From Lachnospiraceae bacterium (GTDB lineage: Bacteria; Bacillota; Clostridia; Lachnospirales; Lachnospiraceae): 64,000 bases of DNA. The DNA is taken from positions 40,091 through 104,090 of the forward strand of contig FZRB01000014.1 of assembly GCA_900199595.1 (NCBI GenBank), in the 5' to 3' direction. The notes under the pieces are model-generated. The model did not search any database and was not told the origin of the DNA. It was given only the letters and a program-made list of their open reading frames with translations. Position numbers and translations under genes: made by a program. The number at the start of each line of letters is the position of its first letter. Within the stretch, counting starts at the first letter, position 1. Below are positions 54,401 to 63,630 of the stretch, in pieces.

Positions 54401-57239
54401 AAAAGCTAAGAGGATAATCTATTTTAGATGAAAAATTATATATAAGTTTATGAGCATTTAACTTATATCTGGTATCCTCATTATGTAAAGCATTATCATC
54501 AAACTTAATCTGTTTAGCATCTATTTTACTATATACTTCTTTTGTTGTAGAAGCCGCAAAGCTGAGGGCAGCAAAATCTTTGCTCGAAAGAACGTCATTA
54601 TTATTATCTGACCCTATAGCCTTAAATGGTTTTTTAACAGATTTAATCTTTCTGAATACAGATACCTTCTGCCCATTTACCATTTCTTTTTTAAAGACCT
54701 TTCGAGAGTCAAATTCATCCAGAAGTTCAGGCTGGATACCCATTATTGCATCAACTCGTTCCAGCTGTTCCTTTACTCTGTCCGGTTCTGATATTCTATT
54801 TTTATAAGAATCCTCTTGTTGTTTTTTCTTATTTATTGCACCATTTATCAGATCTGCCTTGTAATTATTTATAATGTTTTCTTTTTCGAATATATATATA
54901 TCTGGTTCTTTATTTCCAGTGAGAGAATTACGTATATCCATAAGTTTATCTAATGACTCTATAACAGAACGTATTCTCGGCTGCTCTCTTTCAAGTTTAT
55001 CAGGATCAACCTTTTGGTAAGGATTTTCCTTAATATCTCTATCTTTTGAATTCAGATATTTCTGTGAAGTTTCTATAGCCCTGCTTACTAAGTCAATAAG
55101 ACTTCTCATCTGGTCAGGACCAAATTCACCATCATTTCTGATAGCACTTCTCTTTCCCTGTTCAGCAAGATTCTGAATCTGCTGCAGCTGAGTGCTCAGA
55201 TTATTATAAGAATCATATTGTGCTATATAAGCATTTATCTTATGACTATCTAGTTCATCAGCAAGACTTTTCATTGTATCACTTATATCCGACAGACTAT
55301 AATGAGGTAATTCTATCAGATTATTATCTAAAATGTCATTCTGAACCGGCTGTACAACATTATCAGCTACATGTACAGCATTATTATCATTAACGATATT
55401 ATTCTCAACATCAGGACGGACTATCTCTTTACTGTGATCTACTCCCCAGAATTCTCTGTCTGTCATTTCAAGTTCTGCCTCTTCATCAGCAGTTCTGTTC
55501 TCAGCCATTTTTTTCAGATAAGTTGCATTAAGCTTAGTTGGTATATAAACCTTCTCTATCTTTAGTATACCGCCATCTGAGTAAACGCTTTTATCATTTT
55601 TATTGAGAAGATTATCTTCATCTCCTCCCGTACGATATATGCGGATTCCGTTCTTATTTATTCCAGTTCTATTTACTTCATTAGCCTGAAACATTATTTT
55701 TTCAGGCGGAAGCGTAAGGCTACCATCTTCATTCATCTGTGTATATTTGCTTGGTATACCATGTATGTTTTTTCCATCTTTTGAAAGCTTTATATCAGAT
55801 ACCCATGATAATTCTACCGCTGTTCTTTTGGCCGCATCCTTATTTATGAGCAGATCTGTAAGAATCTCCTTCAGGCTGCCTGTAAGCGTTTCATTAGGAG
55901 AACTAAGAGGTCTTGAAGAACTATCTTTATACTTTATAGTATCACCGTCTATTCCAATAATGGTAACGTAATGTCCCGGCATACGGAATACGAGCGGCGA
56001 ATGATCCACTGTAATAGCGTGCTTAATAGTCTTTTTTACTACATCAATAGAATTCTCCAGATAATCTGAAGGATGTATGCCTGCTTTTTCTTCTGGACGA
56101 AGATACTGTTGTATAGTTAGTTCATGAACCATTGAATTAGGGGCAAATGCAAGCACCGAATCACACATGTTCATAAAATTATTACCATGATCAGTATTAT
56201 ACTGTTCATTGATAAGAAAACGGTCAGCATCTATATCCTGAGTAGTAAGGTCAGTACGGAAGTCACGGACATGTTCCTGGGTCACTTCCATATTTCCTCT
56301 ACTATGTATGAGCATCTGGGCACCACAAGACCAGCAGCCCTGGCTGCTGGTCTGAAATGCCGGAAGTGATATATCGAGTTCACATGCATCCGGATCAGAT
56401 GATCCACTCGGTTTAAATACTCTCGGTTTAGTTCCTAGTTCTTCACCATTTGACATAGTATTTTCAGCATTTTGCTGTATACCCTTGGCAAGAGTTACCG
56501 CTTGTATCTGTTTTTCCAGTTTCGTTCTCTGTGATAAGGTAAGATTATCTTCATGCTGATTCAGATAATCAGAAATTATATTTGTATCACCTGTATTTAT
56601 TGCATATATAGCATTATCCGGCATGGTAACATATTCGTATAAACGCGGATTTTTCTCTAATCTTTTTTTACAATCATTTAAAATCTTCTCAGGTGAACTT
56701 TTCCTATATTTATCTAAAAGGTCATCTTCTGATACACTACTGGTTTTCATTATCCTGTAATATTCAGCAAACTTAGGATCCTTATCCTGCATATTATGGT
56801 CTAATTCATAAGAATTCTTATATACAGCAACCGGAAGTGATATATTATCTCTAACATCAAGAGAATTAACGACGTTTATGTCTCTGTTAATTAAGCCATT
56901 TACGTCGTTAAAATATGTGTTGGTCTTTTCTATAATATTCTGAGAAATATTCTTTGAAGCAGCCCAATCATGCATCATTGACTGCTGATATTGAAGCATT
57001 GAAACAGCCAGCTGATACTTAGTCTTCAGGTCGTCTATATCCTCTGCATTAAGCCTTTTAGCATTACCCTTAGTGTCAAGTTTATAAAGACTGTCCATCT
57101 GACTTTTCAGGTCCTGATAATAGTGTATATATGGAGCAAAGTTGTCATAAAACTCTTTCATATGTGTTTCAAGATATCTATTCAGCTTTTCCATACGACT
57201 AAATTTTGAATGAAATTGTAACTCCTTAAATCCCGGCAT
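51405..57239 (-). CDS. Giant protein (1944 residues) with papain-like cysteine peptidase domain
   Basis: The N terminus (1-280) is helical. Residues about 290-445 look like a papain-fold peptidase: SSQGCWSCGAQML with Cys302 as the likely nucleophile, His423 in PGHYVTIIGIDG and Asp439 in IKYKDSSS. The remaining 1500 residues are mostly charged helices and coiled coils with no recognised domain, ending in a Gln/Asn-rich tail (QGHAL). There is no signal peptide or membrane helix. AAGGAG precedes the ATG. It heads an operon with a double GNAT, an alpha/beta hydrolase and a CmpB-like protein. It may be an effector or polymorphic toxin; no secretion genes are nearby. Confidence 0.8.
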   Translation of the reverse strand: MPGFKELQFHSKFSRMEKLNRYLETHMKEFYDNFAPYIHYYQDLKSQMDSLYKLDTKGNAKRLNAEDIDDLKTKYQLAVSMLQYQQSMMHDWAASKNISQNIIEKTNTYFNDVNGLINRDINVVNSLDVRDNISLPVAVYKNSYELDHNMQDKDPKFAEYYRIMKTSSVSEDDLLDKYRKSSPEKILNDCKKRLEKNPRLYEYVTMPDNAIYAINTGDTNIISDYLNQHEDNLTLSQRTKLEKQIQAVTLAKGIQQNAENTMSNGEELGTKPRVFKPSGSSDPDACELDISLPAFQTSSQGCWSCGAQMLIHSRGNMEVTQEHVRDFRTDLTTQDIDADRFLINEQYNTDHGNNFMNMCDSVLAFAPNSMVHELTIQQYLRPEEKAGIHPSDYLENSIDVVKKTIKHAITVDHSPLVFRMPGHYVTIIGIDGDTIKYKDSSSRPLSSPNETLTGSLKEILTDLLINKDAAKRTAVELSWVSDIKLSKDGKNIHGIPSKYTQMNEDGSLTLPPEKIMFQANEVNRTGINKNGIRIYRTGGDEDNLLNKNDKSVYSDGGILKIEKVYIPTKLNATYLKKMAENRTADEEAELEMTDREFWGVDHSKEIVRPDVENNIVNDNNAVHVADNVVQPVQNDILDNNLIELPHYSLSDISDTMKSLADELDSHKINAYIAQYDSYNNLSTQLQQIQNLAEQGKRSAIRNDGEFGPDQMRSLIDLVSRAIETSQKYLNSKDRDIKENPYQKVDPDKLEREQPRIRSVIESLDKLMDIRNSLTGNKEPDIYIFEKENIINNYKADLINGAINKKKQQEDSYKNRISEPDRVKEQLERVDAIMGIQPELLDEFDSRKVFKKEMVNGQKVSVFRKIKSVKKPFKAIGSDNNNDVLSSKDFAALSFAASTTKEVYSKIDAKQIKFDDNALHNEDTRYKLNAHKLIYNFSSKIDYPLSFYVDNINDSKDFAEKALRSYENGNKAPLAQLITHGIKFFCRVSLNNYYSGKVDLMVLSEMGQRMSAMLDRDPELMKLAVSNGLTGKELYHIRSLDTVGKIYDNYLNRYDFIMQKASEDPGENPNWTDEQKLENYTDYLMGIRYIENTSTIDYSVSVNPDYIKEIKERDINARNISANALDKFNVEIRNALESTYNVNEGYEDLLIQYNNKINDSKKVPDEQLKHEALEEANKEFRDELQKFLSKQAAKIKDYKEQLIEELNDEIIAEGINRGIDFNLPENEPGKWRVAVELKKKHMEDWRNQLQKRSDDIDETKKTARNNGKKEAEINNLVGESERELNEEILDFKDKYITFHNHEKAATGIFKCIDLCNDVKRLIQGGGTLQYYNDRTKDLIGEKYRKSDDMLQRMSEPGMYSRERRRIREYLKGTGAYKLSPGEFYSKMDKYVAADPPEFHMHTERTDTVTNMLTKYEKLNPIQKQTLAGKYAEIAEVRQPGVQNQVQNSARKDRKDIQNRNMIKAFSKNSLRFIKAVERTYGKGKSDSKPSSLMQDVLNGLKGFTPDMSIGEFSKRLDTLQKSVNKYIEKRGYPSKTDRVERIEYLHELNTEIYKTKKEIDSIKNGKGGMMHSIQLGNETKGNKMTADDLKKNLLAITYSILNKRESGLLNMGQFDPNMDYPRPDDEPLPPEPSPELRNMMNAMREWYSLGEPGPDGKGKMISFDKLKAAVEKVNTTATIWLSSNKLGDTEFSISRYEYVRTVRDNAQNTLMSIRKMQPYMDVMLPEGRLGSLNVFDTVKSMPEPYNKIEAITTERSEMLYDNPIVDKWNEAKHQLKRENNIIQKMTDKGDALRAKAMSHSFNVSFQRIYRFPLSKVDPSRKTDVKLKERINIMAYDAAIQIFSHKMDQSDEWADIASKYTSDEFNEAFEELSKELSKTNAFRNIVDESVLFNIDNRLMKEAKRLGAEKTIDSIISKENFERIIKNQREAQRIKNAQQANNQGHAL

Positions 57240-57391
57240 ATAAATACTCCTTAATTATTTTTTCAAAAATCACTACCTATAAAATATCAATTTTTATATC
57301 AATTATTCTTATTGTAACTTCAAGGTAGCAACAAATTCGCAACATTCACCCACTTATTTCATAATTAAATATCATTCTTGTAACGGTAAGC

Positions 57392-57490
57392 ATGGATTTA
57401 AAAGAAGCTTATGATAAAAGAATGAATCAAATTGCAGGCATAGAAAGAACCGACGAGAAAGTCGAGTTTTCTGAAGAAAAAAAGAACTGA
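57392..57490 (+). CDS. Possible 32-residue peptide
   Basis: An ATG at 57392 opens a short charged frame, starting MDLKEAYDKRMNQIAGIERT and ending SEEKKN, which stops in the terminator of the convergent gene. Only a weak site (GGTAAG) precedes it. It could be a real small protein, a remnant, or chance. The remainder of 57240-57516 holds the upstream region of the giant gene and nothing else I can name. Confidence 0.25.
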   Translation: MDLKEAYDKRMNQIAGIERTDEKVEFSEEKKN

Positions 57491-57510
57491 CTCACCCAAG
57501 AGTCAGTTCT
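57476..57510 (-). terminator. Terminator of the CAP-domain protein gene
   Basis: A perfect 11-bp stem (57483-57493 with 57500-57510) with a 6-base loop is followed on the minus strand by seven T. It closes the run of three secreted-protein genes. Confidence 0.88.
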
Positions 57511-57516
57511 ATAAAG

Positions 57517-59817
57517 TTATTTGGTTTTGAATTTTATGGATTTTGTATTACCATTTACATCAGTAACGACAAGTTTATTCCACTTACCTTTCTTTTTAAG
57601 TGTTTTCTTATAGGATTTAAGCTTGATGGTAACAGAAGTCTTGTTCTTCTTTATCTTAACAGTCTTGCCATTAAGGGTAATCTTCTTTATCTTATCCTTA
57701 TCCTTAACCTTGATCTTAGCAGTCTTCTTTATAGTTTTCTTATTTTTAATGCTAAATGTAGTTTTGTTATCTTTTGTAACTACAGGAGTATTCTTACTCT
57801 CCGCTTTAATAGTAAAACTAATTGATTTATCTCCCGCATAGTTTCCAATGCCACTAACGGTTATTGTAGCTGTACCTGCTTTAATATTATTCTTATAAGA
57901 AACAGAATAATCCTCTCCCACTTTTAGAACTGCTCCATTCAAAGAAACAGATACATCAGGCTTAATCTCCTTACCGGTATAATCATAAACACTATTTGAA
58001 ATACTGATAACAGATTTTTCTATCGAAACAGGCGATACAGTTACTGTTATATCCTTCTTATAATCCTTTGAACCACTGATTCTGGCCGATAATGAAATCT
58101 GTGTGTTTCCGGGTTTTAGTCCGCTTAAAACATTATCCTTTAATTTGATAACACTCGTATCCTTTACATTTACGGATGTAGGCAGGTAAAGAGTGACATA
58201 CGGAGAATAACCAGATTTGAAAGAAAGACTTGTATCAAACTCCTTTTCTTCCCAAACATCAATGGTTAAATTCTGAGGAGCAATAACCTCTGTAATGGAT
58301 ACAACTTCATCTGAAACTAAAACTTCATACAATTGTTCAGAAGTCGGGTAAGATACGCTGGTAGTATTGACATCGGAGAATTTTTCTTTATTTCCAAACT
58401 CCTGAACCCAAAACTTGATTCCCGAAACTTCAAAACAGGCAAAACCTACTGCATTAAAGTTGTCATTCAGCATATTTCTTCTATGTCCCTGACCGGAATA
58501 ATCATCATCGTCCTCTCTCCAGGCAGTAAATACCCAATCAGCAGAGGTGTATCCATATGCTATGTTTTCTCCACAAGCCCAATACTCTCCTTCTGGATAT
58601 GCACTGAAACAGCTAGTTCCGTCAGGTCTTGTATGACTATAATAAACCGACAACTCCTTAGCTCTCTCAATAGCTATCCGCTCTAATTCATAATCATATG
58701 TCAGTTCTTCAAGTCCTGAACAAAATGTTTTAGTACTATTATCTGAGTTCCAGTACCAGGCCTCATTACCGGTTCTGAAGTCATTTACCATTTCAAGCAT
58801 AGTTCTGGCTTCGTCGCTTAATATAGATCCTTTTGTCTGTACGGTAAAATTGTCAGTAACCTTTTCATATCCAAGAGTATCGCAAATAACTGAATATATA
58901 GAATTTGCAGATTGATAGCCTGTAGTCGATTCTACAGTATTTCCATTTTCATCTACATATACAACAAAAGGTAAAGATACCGTACCGCTTGCCCCGGACA
59001 TACTCCATGCCAGGCTGTTGTTATTTCCATAACAAAATGTAATATAAGACGAATAATCCTTAGCGAATGCTTTTACAGTATCCTTATTATTTCCATCTAT
59101 ATCAGCATAGACGAATCCAACATTTGCATCTGATACCCAGTCACTATTAGAAATATTAGTCAAAGTACCCTGTGTGTTCATACATTCGGGGCGACCAAAT
59201 ACTATAACATTTAGTTTTTTCGGAGATTGTGGAGTAGTATAAATGGTTGATTCATCTACTGAAGTCATGCTATACCCTTTTGACACAGTTGTGTCAGAAC
59301 CGGTATAACCTAAGACTTCTTCTATATCCTTATCAATAAGCGATACATCCATTAATTCATCATAATTCGTTGATTTAACAACATTTCTGTTCTCATCAAC
59401 AAAACATAGTATAGGAAGAGCATCCATATCAATATTGTTTGCCGTTCTAAGATTAGAGAACATAAAACAATTTACATTGTCACCGCCATAATAGTATGTT
59501 ATTTTTGATGAATAATTTTTCGCATATTCAGTAACTGTGGCTTCATCATTATCATCTACATCCACATACATAAACTGAAGATTTGAATCAGTTAAATATT
59601 TACTGTTACTGATATACTCTAAAAAATAATCTGCGCACCCCGGACGTCCAAATACAATAGCGTTGTATTTTCCTGGCGCATCTGATTGATATAGCACTTT
59701 TTCCCCACTCATTATTTTATAAGTATCAGCTGCATAAGATACATGACTAGTGAAGACTGTAACAAATAAAACAATCAGCGATACAATTAATAATAATCTT
59801 GTAGTTTCTTTTTTCAT
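57517..59817 (-). CDS. Secreted protein with two thioredoxin-like domains and a CAP domain
   Basis: The 766-residue protein has a signal peptide (1-29). Two thioredoxin-like domains follow (about 40-170 and 195-325), each with a single Cys in FGRPGC or FGRPEC, not a CxxC pair. Next is a CAP/SCP domain (about 335-470) with SHTRPDG, GENIAYG and GQGHRRNML. Then come a Big-type module, an MBG-like module (SVYDYTGKEIKPDVSV, GIGNYAGDKS) and a Lys-rich C-terminal region. It is the last gene of a secreted-protein run. I know of no established role for this domain combination. Confidence 0.82.
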   Translation of the reverse strand: MKKETTRLLLIVSLIVLFVTVFTSHVSYAADTYKIMSGEKVLYQSDAPGKYNAIVFGRPGCADYFLEYISNSKYLTDSNLQFMYVDVDDNDEATVTEYAKNYSSKITYYYGGDNVNCFMFSNLRTANNIDMDALPILCFVDENRNVVKSTNYDELMDVSLIDKDIEEVLGYTGSDTTVSKGYSMTSVDESTIYTTPQSPKKLNVIVFGRPECMNTQGTLTNISNSDWVSDANVGFVYADIDGNNKDTVKAFAKDYSSYITFCYGNNNSLAWSMSGASGTVSLPFVVYVDENGNTVESTTGYQSANSIYSVICDTLGYEKVTDNFTVQTKGSILSDEARTMLEMVNDFRTGNEAWYWNSDNSTKTFCSGLEELTYDYELERIAIERAKELSVYYSHTRPDGTSCFSAYPEGEYWACGENIAYGYTSADWVFTAWREDDDDYSGQGHRRNMLNDNFNAVGFACFEVSGIKFWVQEFGNKEKFSDVNTTSVSYPTSEQLYEVLVSDEVVSITEVIAPQNLTIDVWEEKEFDTSLSFKSGYSPYVTLYLPTSVNVKDTSVIKLKDNVLSGLKPGNTQISLSARISGSKDYKKDITVTVSPVSIEKSVISISNSVYDYTGKEIKPDVSVSLNGAVLKVGEDYSVSYKNNIKAGTATITVSGIGNYAGDKSISFTIKAESKNTPVVTKDNKTTFSIKNKKTIKKTAKIKVKDKDKIKKITLNGKTVKIKKNKTSVTIKLKSYKKTLKKKGKWNKLVVTDVNGNTKSIKFKTK

Positions 59818-59884
59818 AGTTCAGTTCCTCATTATTCGTAAGAATCAGCATAGTATAGGTCTTATTGGACTCTATCCCAAGCCT

Positions 59885-60913
59885 TTACCATTTGATACGC
59901 ATTCTGGTTTTTTTCATAATATCATATTTTTCACTTCCAAGATTTCCTACCTTCTTGCCTTTTTTATTTAATAGAACATATGAAGACTCTTTCTTTGAAG
60001 AAACACGTACTACAACATATTTTTCAAAGATACATACCACCTGTGATACTTTTTTCTTCGGTCCTTTATAAAAAGTCACCATCTTTTTATTTTTGAATGT
60101 TTGAACCTTTCTTAACCCATCATTATTAAAATATCCTGTATCGGAGTTTTTCCACCCAGGAGTCAGGTTTTTACATATAGAAGATGTACCACCGTTATTT
60201 ATATTCTTTTCAGGAAAAGTTAATCCAGCAATTGGTATAACCATATCGCTAAATTTCGAATAATTTATTTCTTTTTCCTTACAGGTTTTGGGGTCAAAAG
60301 TATAACAGGTAATTACATTTTTATCATCGGAATCCTTCTTTGATACATATAGATAAATATTGTCCCCAACAAAACTTGCCATGCTTATATCTGATATATC
60401 ATATGTTACTGAATCAGACTCTGCATTAATAGTAGATGTCAAACAATTATTCTTTACAAACCAGATACTTCCACTGCCATAACCAATAAACAGATCTATA
60501 TCATCTAAAAACAGCTCAGATGTTTTTTTCTTAATATTCAGTTTATATACGTCATAATAATAAGTTGTGCTGTAACTTGTCTTTTCTTTTATCTGTGCAT
60601 CATTCGAAGTAACTATATAAAAAGTTTTGTTAGAATAATATATCGAATCGGCTCTGTAATCTAATTTAATTATCTTTGTCTTTTTCTTTGTTTTTAAATT
60701 ATAACAATAAAATGTATTGTCCAGAGTATAATAAATCTTATTCCCGACTTTTATTGTATCTTTAGAAAAATCTCTATCATTTCTGACAAAAAGATTATCT
60801 GTTCTAGCAATACGCTTTTTTGATGCAGCGTTTACCTGTCCAATCATTGTTTCTGAAAGAACTATAATAACTATAAGCAATACACTAATCAGTTTCTTTG
60901 TTATTTTAATCAT
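59885..60913 (-). CDS. Secreted protein resembling a DUF5050-like beta-propeller
   Basis: The 342-residue protein has a signal peptide (1-29). It is followed by repeated short beta-strand patterns such as GNKIYYTLDNTFYCYNLKTKKKTKI and similar (each about 40-50 residues), as in DUF5050-like propellers. A basic C-terminal region follows. No catalytic residues are evident. The ATG has GGGAGG upstream. It lies between two other secreted-protein genes with gaps of 45 and 67 bases. Confidence 0.7.
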   Translation of the reverse strand: MIKITKKLISVLLIVIIVLSETMIGQVNAASKKRIARTDNLFVRNDRDFSKDTIKVGNKIYYTLDNTFYCYNLKTKKKTKIIKLDYRADSIYYSNKTFYIVTSNDAQIKEKTSYSTTYYYDVYKLNIKKKTSELFLDDIDLFIGYGSGSIWFVKNNCLTSTINAESDSVTYDISDISMASFVGDNIYLYVSKKDSDDKNVITCYTFDPKTCKEKEINYSKFSDMVIPIAGLTFPEKNINNGGTSSICKNLTPGWKNSDTGYFNNDGLRKVQTFKNKKMVTFYKGPKKKVSQVVCIFEKYVVVRVSSKKESSYVLLNKKGKKVGNLGSEKYDIMKKTRMRIKW

Positions 60914-60958
60914 TTATGTACCTCCCGACCTTGTGATATTTTTTTATTATTATAATAA

Positions 60959-62857
60959 CTATTTCTTAACCTTTACCTTCTTTACTTTACTCCATTTGCT
61001 GAATACTAGTTCACCTTTTGATGATAACGTATAGGTCCTTACTCTTACATAGTATGTCTTTTTCTTAAGTTTTTTAAGCGTTACAGATGTCTTTGTGGTA
61101 TATATATTCTTCTTAGACTTAGTAAATTTCTTATTCAAAGCATATTGAACTTCATATCCTTTAGCCTTTTTAACCTTTTTCCATTTAACATATAGCATCT
61201 TACCCTTTTTTATCTTAGCCTTTTTTATTGTTGGTTTGGTTGGAGCTTTTTCTTTCTTATCTTTTTTAGGACTCGGAGTGATTATTTGAACAGGTTTTAC
61301 TGTAGGTGTAGAAATAGGATTCGGCGAACTACTTGGTGTTGGTTCAGATGATGGAGTCGGTGTTGGTAATACAGAATCATCATCAACAGGTATAGATGTT
61401 CGACTATCTGGATCTATCGGATTTGTTTCAGCATCAGTCACATCACCCACAACTACCTTCTCTCCCTTTTTCCATGCTGAGGCATATGAAAGATTAATTC
61501 TAAGAGCGGGACGAATGCCGCCATACGTATCGTCGACATTACCATAATCGTAGACACAGCCAGTAGTGCTGACAAACGAGGCGTCATCTGTATAAAGGCC
61601 AGGCGAGCGTAGCCACCAATAATCGGTTTCACCAGCTGAATTCTTAGCAACTCTTGTTTTTGAATTATACCCGGATTGATCAGGAAAACCATAGCCCGGT
61701 TGTTTTATATCATCCAGAGAAAGTAGGAATATCTTGTCAGCCGTGTCCTCTCCGCCCTCCGTTCCACAATTATCATTGTCATTATTAATAACAACAGAGG
61801 TCATTATCATTTCCTTCTCAACATCGCTAAAGCTGCTATTTAAAAAATCCTCATTCAGCCACTTTCTGATAGTACTGTCCTTCCAGGTGACTGATGTTTC
61901 TTCATCATTATATGCTTTCGTCGTAAGAATCTCATCTGATACAAGAAATGCATTATCTCCTGATACATTCAGAACTCTCCAGCTTATATCCTTCCCGCCG
62001 TACCTTCCGAAGGTTACTGTATCCCACTCACTCCCTTTTACAGAAATCTTTACCTTCTCTCCTACCTTTACATAAGAAGATGATAGTTTTATTCTGAGAG
62101 CTGGACGAATGCCATAATTTTTCCAGTAGACATTATCACCAGATTCGTGGACGTAGCCAACAGGGCCGACATATGCGGCTTCAGCCGAACTTTCTCCAGG
62201 CGAGCGCAGCCACCAACTGTCGGTTGGAGAACTACCATGCTTTGCATAGGTTGTTCCTTTTGCAACTCTTGCCTGGTCACTATTGTACCAGCCTCCATCA
62301 AAGCCGTAAGCAGTATTCTTTATCTCATCCAATGAAAGAAGAAATACATTATCATTCGTATTGTTACCGCCTTCTGTTTCTCTATATAGATTATCATCAT
62401 TTACAACATCTGTTTCTATAATGGCTTCTTTTTCATTTATTGAAAAAGCATTATTGTAGAAGTTAATATTGAGCCAGTTTCTTACTGTTGAGGTTTCCCA
62501 GGTGCAGGAATAATCAATTTCTCCTTCACCATAAGAAATACCTTTATAATATTTACAGAAATCAAGGATTTTATCTGACATAACAAGTGCAGTTCCATCA
62601 TCATACTTTTCTAAAACCTGCCATACAATAGGCTGCTTCTCATCATTTTCATCAGCAACTCCATCTCCATTTGTATCTTCCTGCCAATAACTACCAAAAA
62701 TCACAGTCTCCCTGGTATTATATGCAATCCTTGGATTACTTAAACCATACCCTTCTTCTCCTTCAGCCTGAACCTTTCCTGAAATGATAGAAAGTCCTGA
62801 TACTACTAAAGCTGTAGATAATAATAAACTTAACGCTTTTTTACCTTTCTTTAACAT
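60959..62857 (-). CDS. Secreted protein with two DUF6273-like repeats and an Fn3-like domain
   Basis: From the ATG at 62857 the protein has 632 residues: a signal peptide (1-32), then two homologous domains (about 45-270 and 285-460). Each has a VIFGSYW/VTFGRYGG start, a WxVL strand, TVRNWLN/TIRKWLN, FLLSLDEIK/FLLSLDDIK and WWLRSPG. This is the DUF6273 pattern. A Thr/Pro/Ser linker and an Fn3-like Lys-rich module (KWKKVKKAKGYEVQYALNKK) follow. Such proteins are abundant in Lachnospiraceae; function unknown. GAGAGGA lies 9 bases before the ATG. Confidence 0.8.
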   Translation of the reverse strand: MLKKGKKALSLLLSTALVVSGLSIISGKVQAEGEEGYGLSNPRIAYNTRETVIFGSYWQEDTNGDGVADENDEKQPIVWQVLEKYDDGTALVMSDKILDFCKYYKGISYGEGEIDYSCTWETSTVRNWLNINFYNNAFSINEKEAIIETDVVNDDNLYRETEGGNNTNDNVFLLSLDEIKNTAYGFDGGWYNSDQARVAKGTTYAKHGSSPTDSWWLRSPGESSAEAAYVGPVGYVHESGDNVYWKNYGIRPALRIKLSSSYVKVGEKVKISVKGSEWDTVTFGRYGGKDISWRVLNVSGDNAFLVSDEILTTKAYNDEETSVTWKDSTIRKWLNEDFLNSSFSDVEKEMIMTSVVINNDNDNCGTEGGEDTADKIFLLSLDDIKQPGYGFPDQSGYNSKTRVAKNSAGETDYWWLRSPGLYTDDASFVSTTGCVYDYGNVDDTYGGIRPALRINLSYASAWKKGEKVVVGDVTDAETNPIDPDSRTSIPVDDDSVLPTPTPSSEPTPSSSPNPISTPTVKPVQIITPSPKKDKKEKAPTKPTIKKAKIKKGKMLYVKWKKVKKAKGYEVQYALNKKFTKSKKNIYTTKTSVTLKKLKKKTYYVRVRTYTLSSKGELVFSKWSKVKKVKVKK

Positions 62858-62937
62858 CTGTACATTCCTCTCTTTCTCAGTAATTAATAGTTGCTCAATA
62901 TATAACAATACTCTAGCTCAATTTCGCATTTTGCCGC

Positions 62938-63129
62938 CTATCTTGATACTCCCTTTTCAGCCAGCCATTCCTTAGTAGCCATTTTGCATAGTTCAGCAAC
63001 CTTTTCATTATCTTCATTCATCTGCCTTTGAATTTCTAGCGACCATGGGGTGCCTTGATCAAAATAGTCTTCCCACTTTTGGGAATTATCAGCTCTCGCT
63101 TTTTTTGCTCTTTCCATTGCCTTTCCCAT
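62938..63129 (-). CDS. Small soluble protein of unknown function (63 residues)
   Basis: The protein is charged and helical (MGKAMERAKKARADNSQKWE...), without a membrane helix. GGAGG lies 8 bases upstream of the ATG at 63129 and a good promoter at 63161-63189 drives it, which supports a real gene. An in-frame extension upstream would run through the promoter and is rejected. No family is recognised. Confidence 0.65.
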   Translation of the reverse strand: MGKAMERAKKARADNSQKWEDYFDQGTPWSLEIQRQMNEDNEKVAELCKMATKEWLAEKGVSR

Positions 63130-63160
63130 CAGATATCCTCCAATGAAATTTATGCTATAC

Positions 63161-63189
63161 ATTATAGACCGATACATCAAATCTTACAA
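63161..63189 (-). promoter_or_regulatory. Promoter of the 63-residue protein gene
   Basis: On the minus strand TTGTAA (63189-63184) and TATAAT (63166-63161) are 17 bases apart. The 10-bp palindrome CTCAATTGAG (63195-63204) lies just upstream. Confidence 0.7.
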
Positions 63190-63207
63190 TACATCTCAAT
63201 TGAGAAA

Positions 63208-63238
63208 TAGCTGTACAGCATACAAATCTGTACAGCTA
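63208..63238. promoter_or_regulatory. 11-bp inverted repeat upstream of the small-protein promoter
   Basis: TAGCTGTACAG (63208-63218) and CTGTACAGCTA (63228-63238) are perfect complements 9 bases apart. Their place upstream of the -35 box suits an operator or activator site; without a clear T-run a terminator is less likely. The following 63240-63630 holds no convincing gene, only two further hairpins (around 63473-63492 and 63521-63550, the latter followed by a T-rich run). Confidence 0.45.
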
Positions 63239-63630
63239 TATAACTAATTGCATTTACCACTATATGGATATAAAGATGCCTATCCAGATTATAATGAATC
63301 GCATATACTGCTTCAAATCCCGAATCAAAATAGTGATAAAACAGATTAATATAATACTTTTTAACACTTTTCACATCCTAATAAAAAAGGAAGATAACCC
63401 ACTATGAAAAAAGGAATATTCCGAAAGAAAAAGCAAACAAACTGATATGATACCTATTAAGGAAAGAAAATCCCACTAGAAATCAAACTAGTGTGATTTT
63501 TATAAAAGGATAATGGAAGCTGATTTATATGACTCGCCAAAAAGCTCATATAAGGGTTTTTATTTTTTTATCGACATTTTATACGTAAATAATATATAAT
63601 CGCTATATAAGCCTGATTTACTGGGTTTTA

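Noticed and set aside
63177..63374. 65-residue frame on the minus strand upstream of the small-protein gene
   Set aside because: It crosses the promoter and the 11-bp inverted repeat, begins at a GTG without a spaced ribosome site, and has no recognisable features.
63404..63445. 13-residue Lys-rich peptide frame on the plus strand
   Set aside because: Too short to support, with a poorly spaced AGGAAG site; could be a leader peptide but there is no gene after it.
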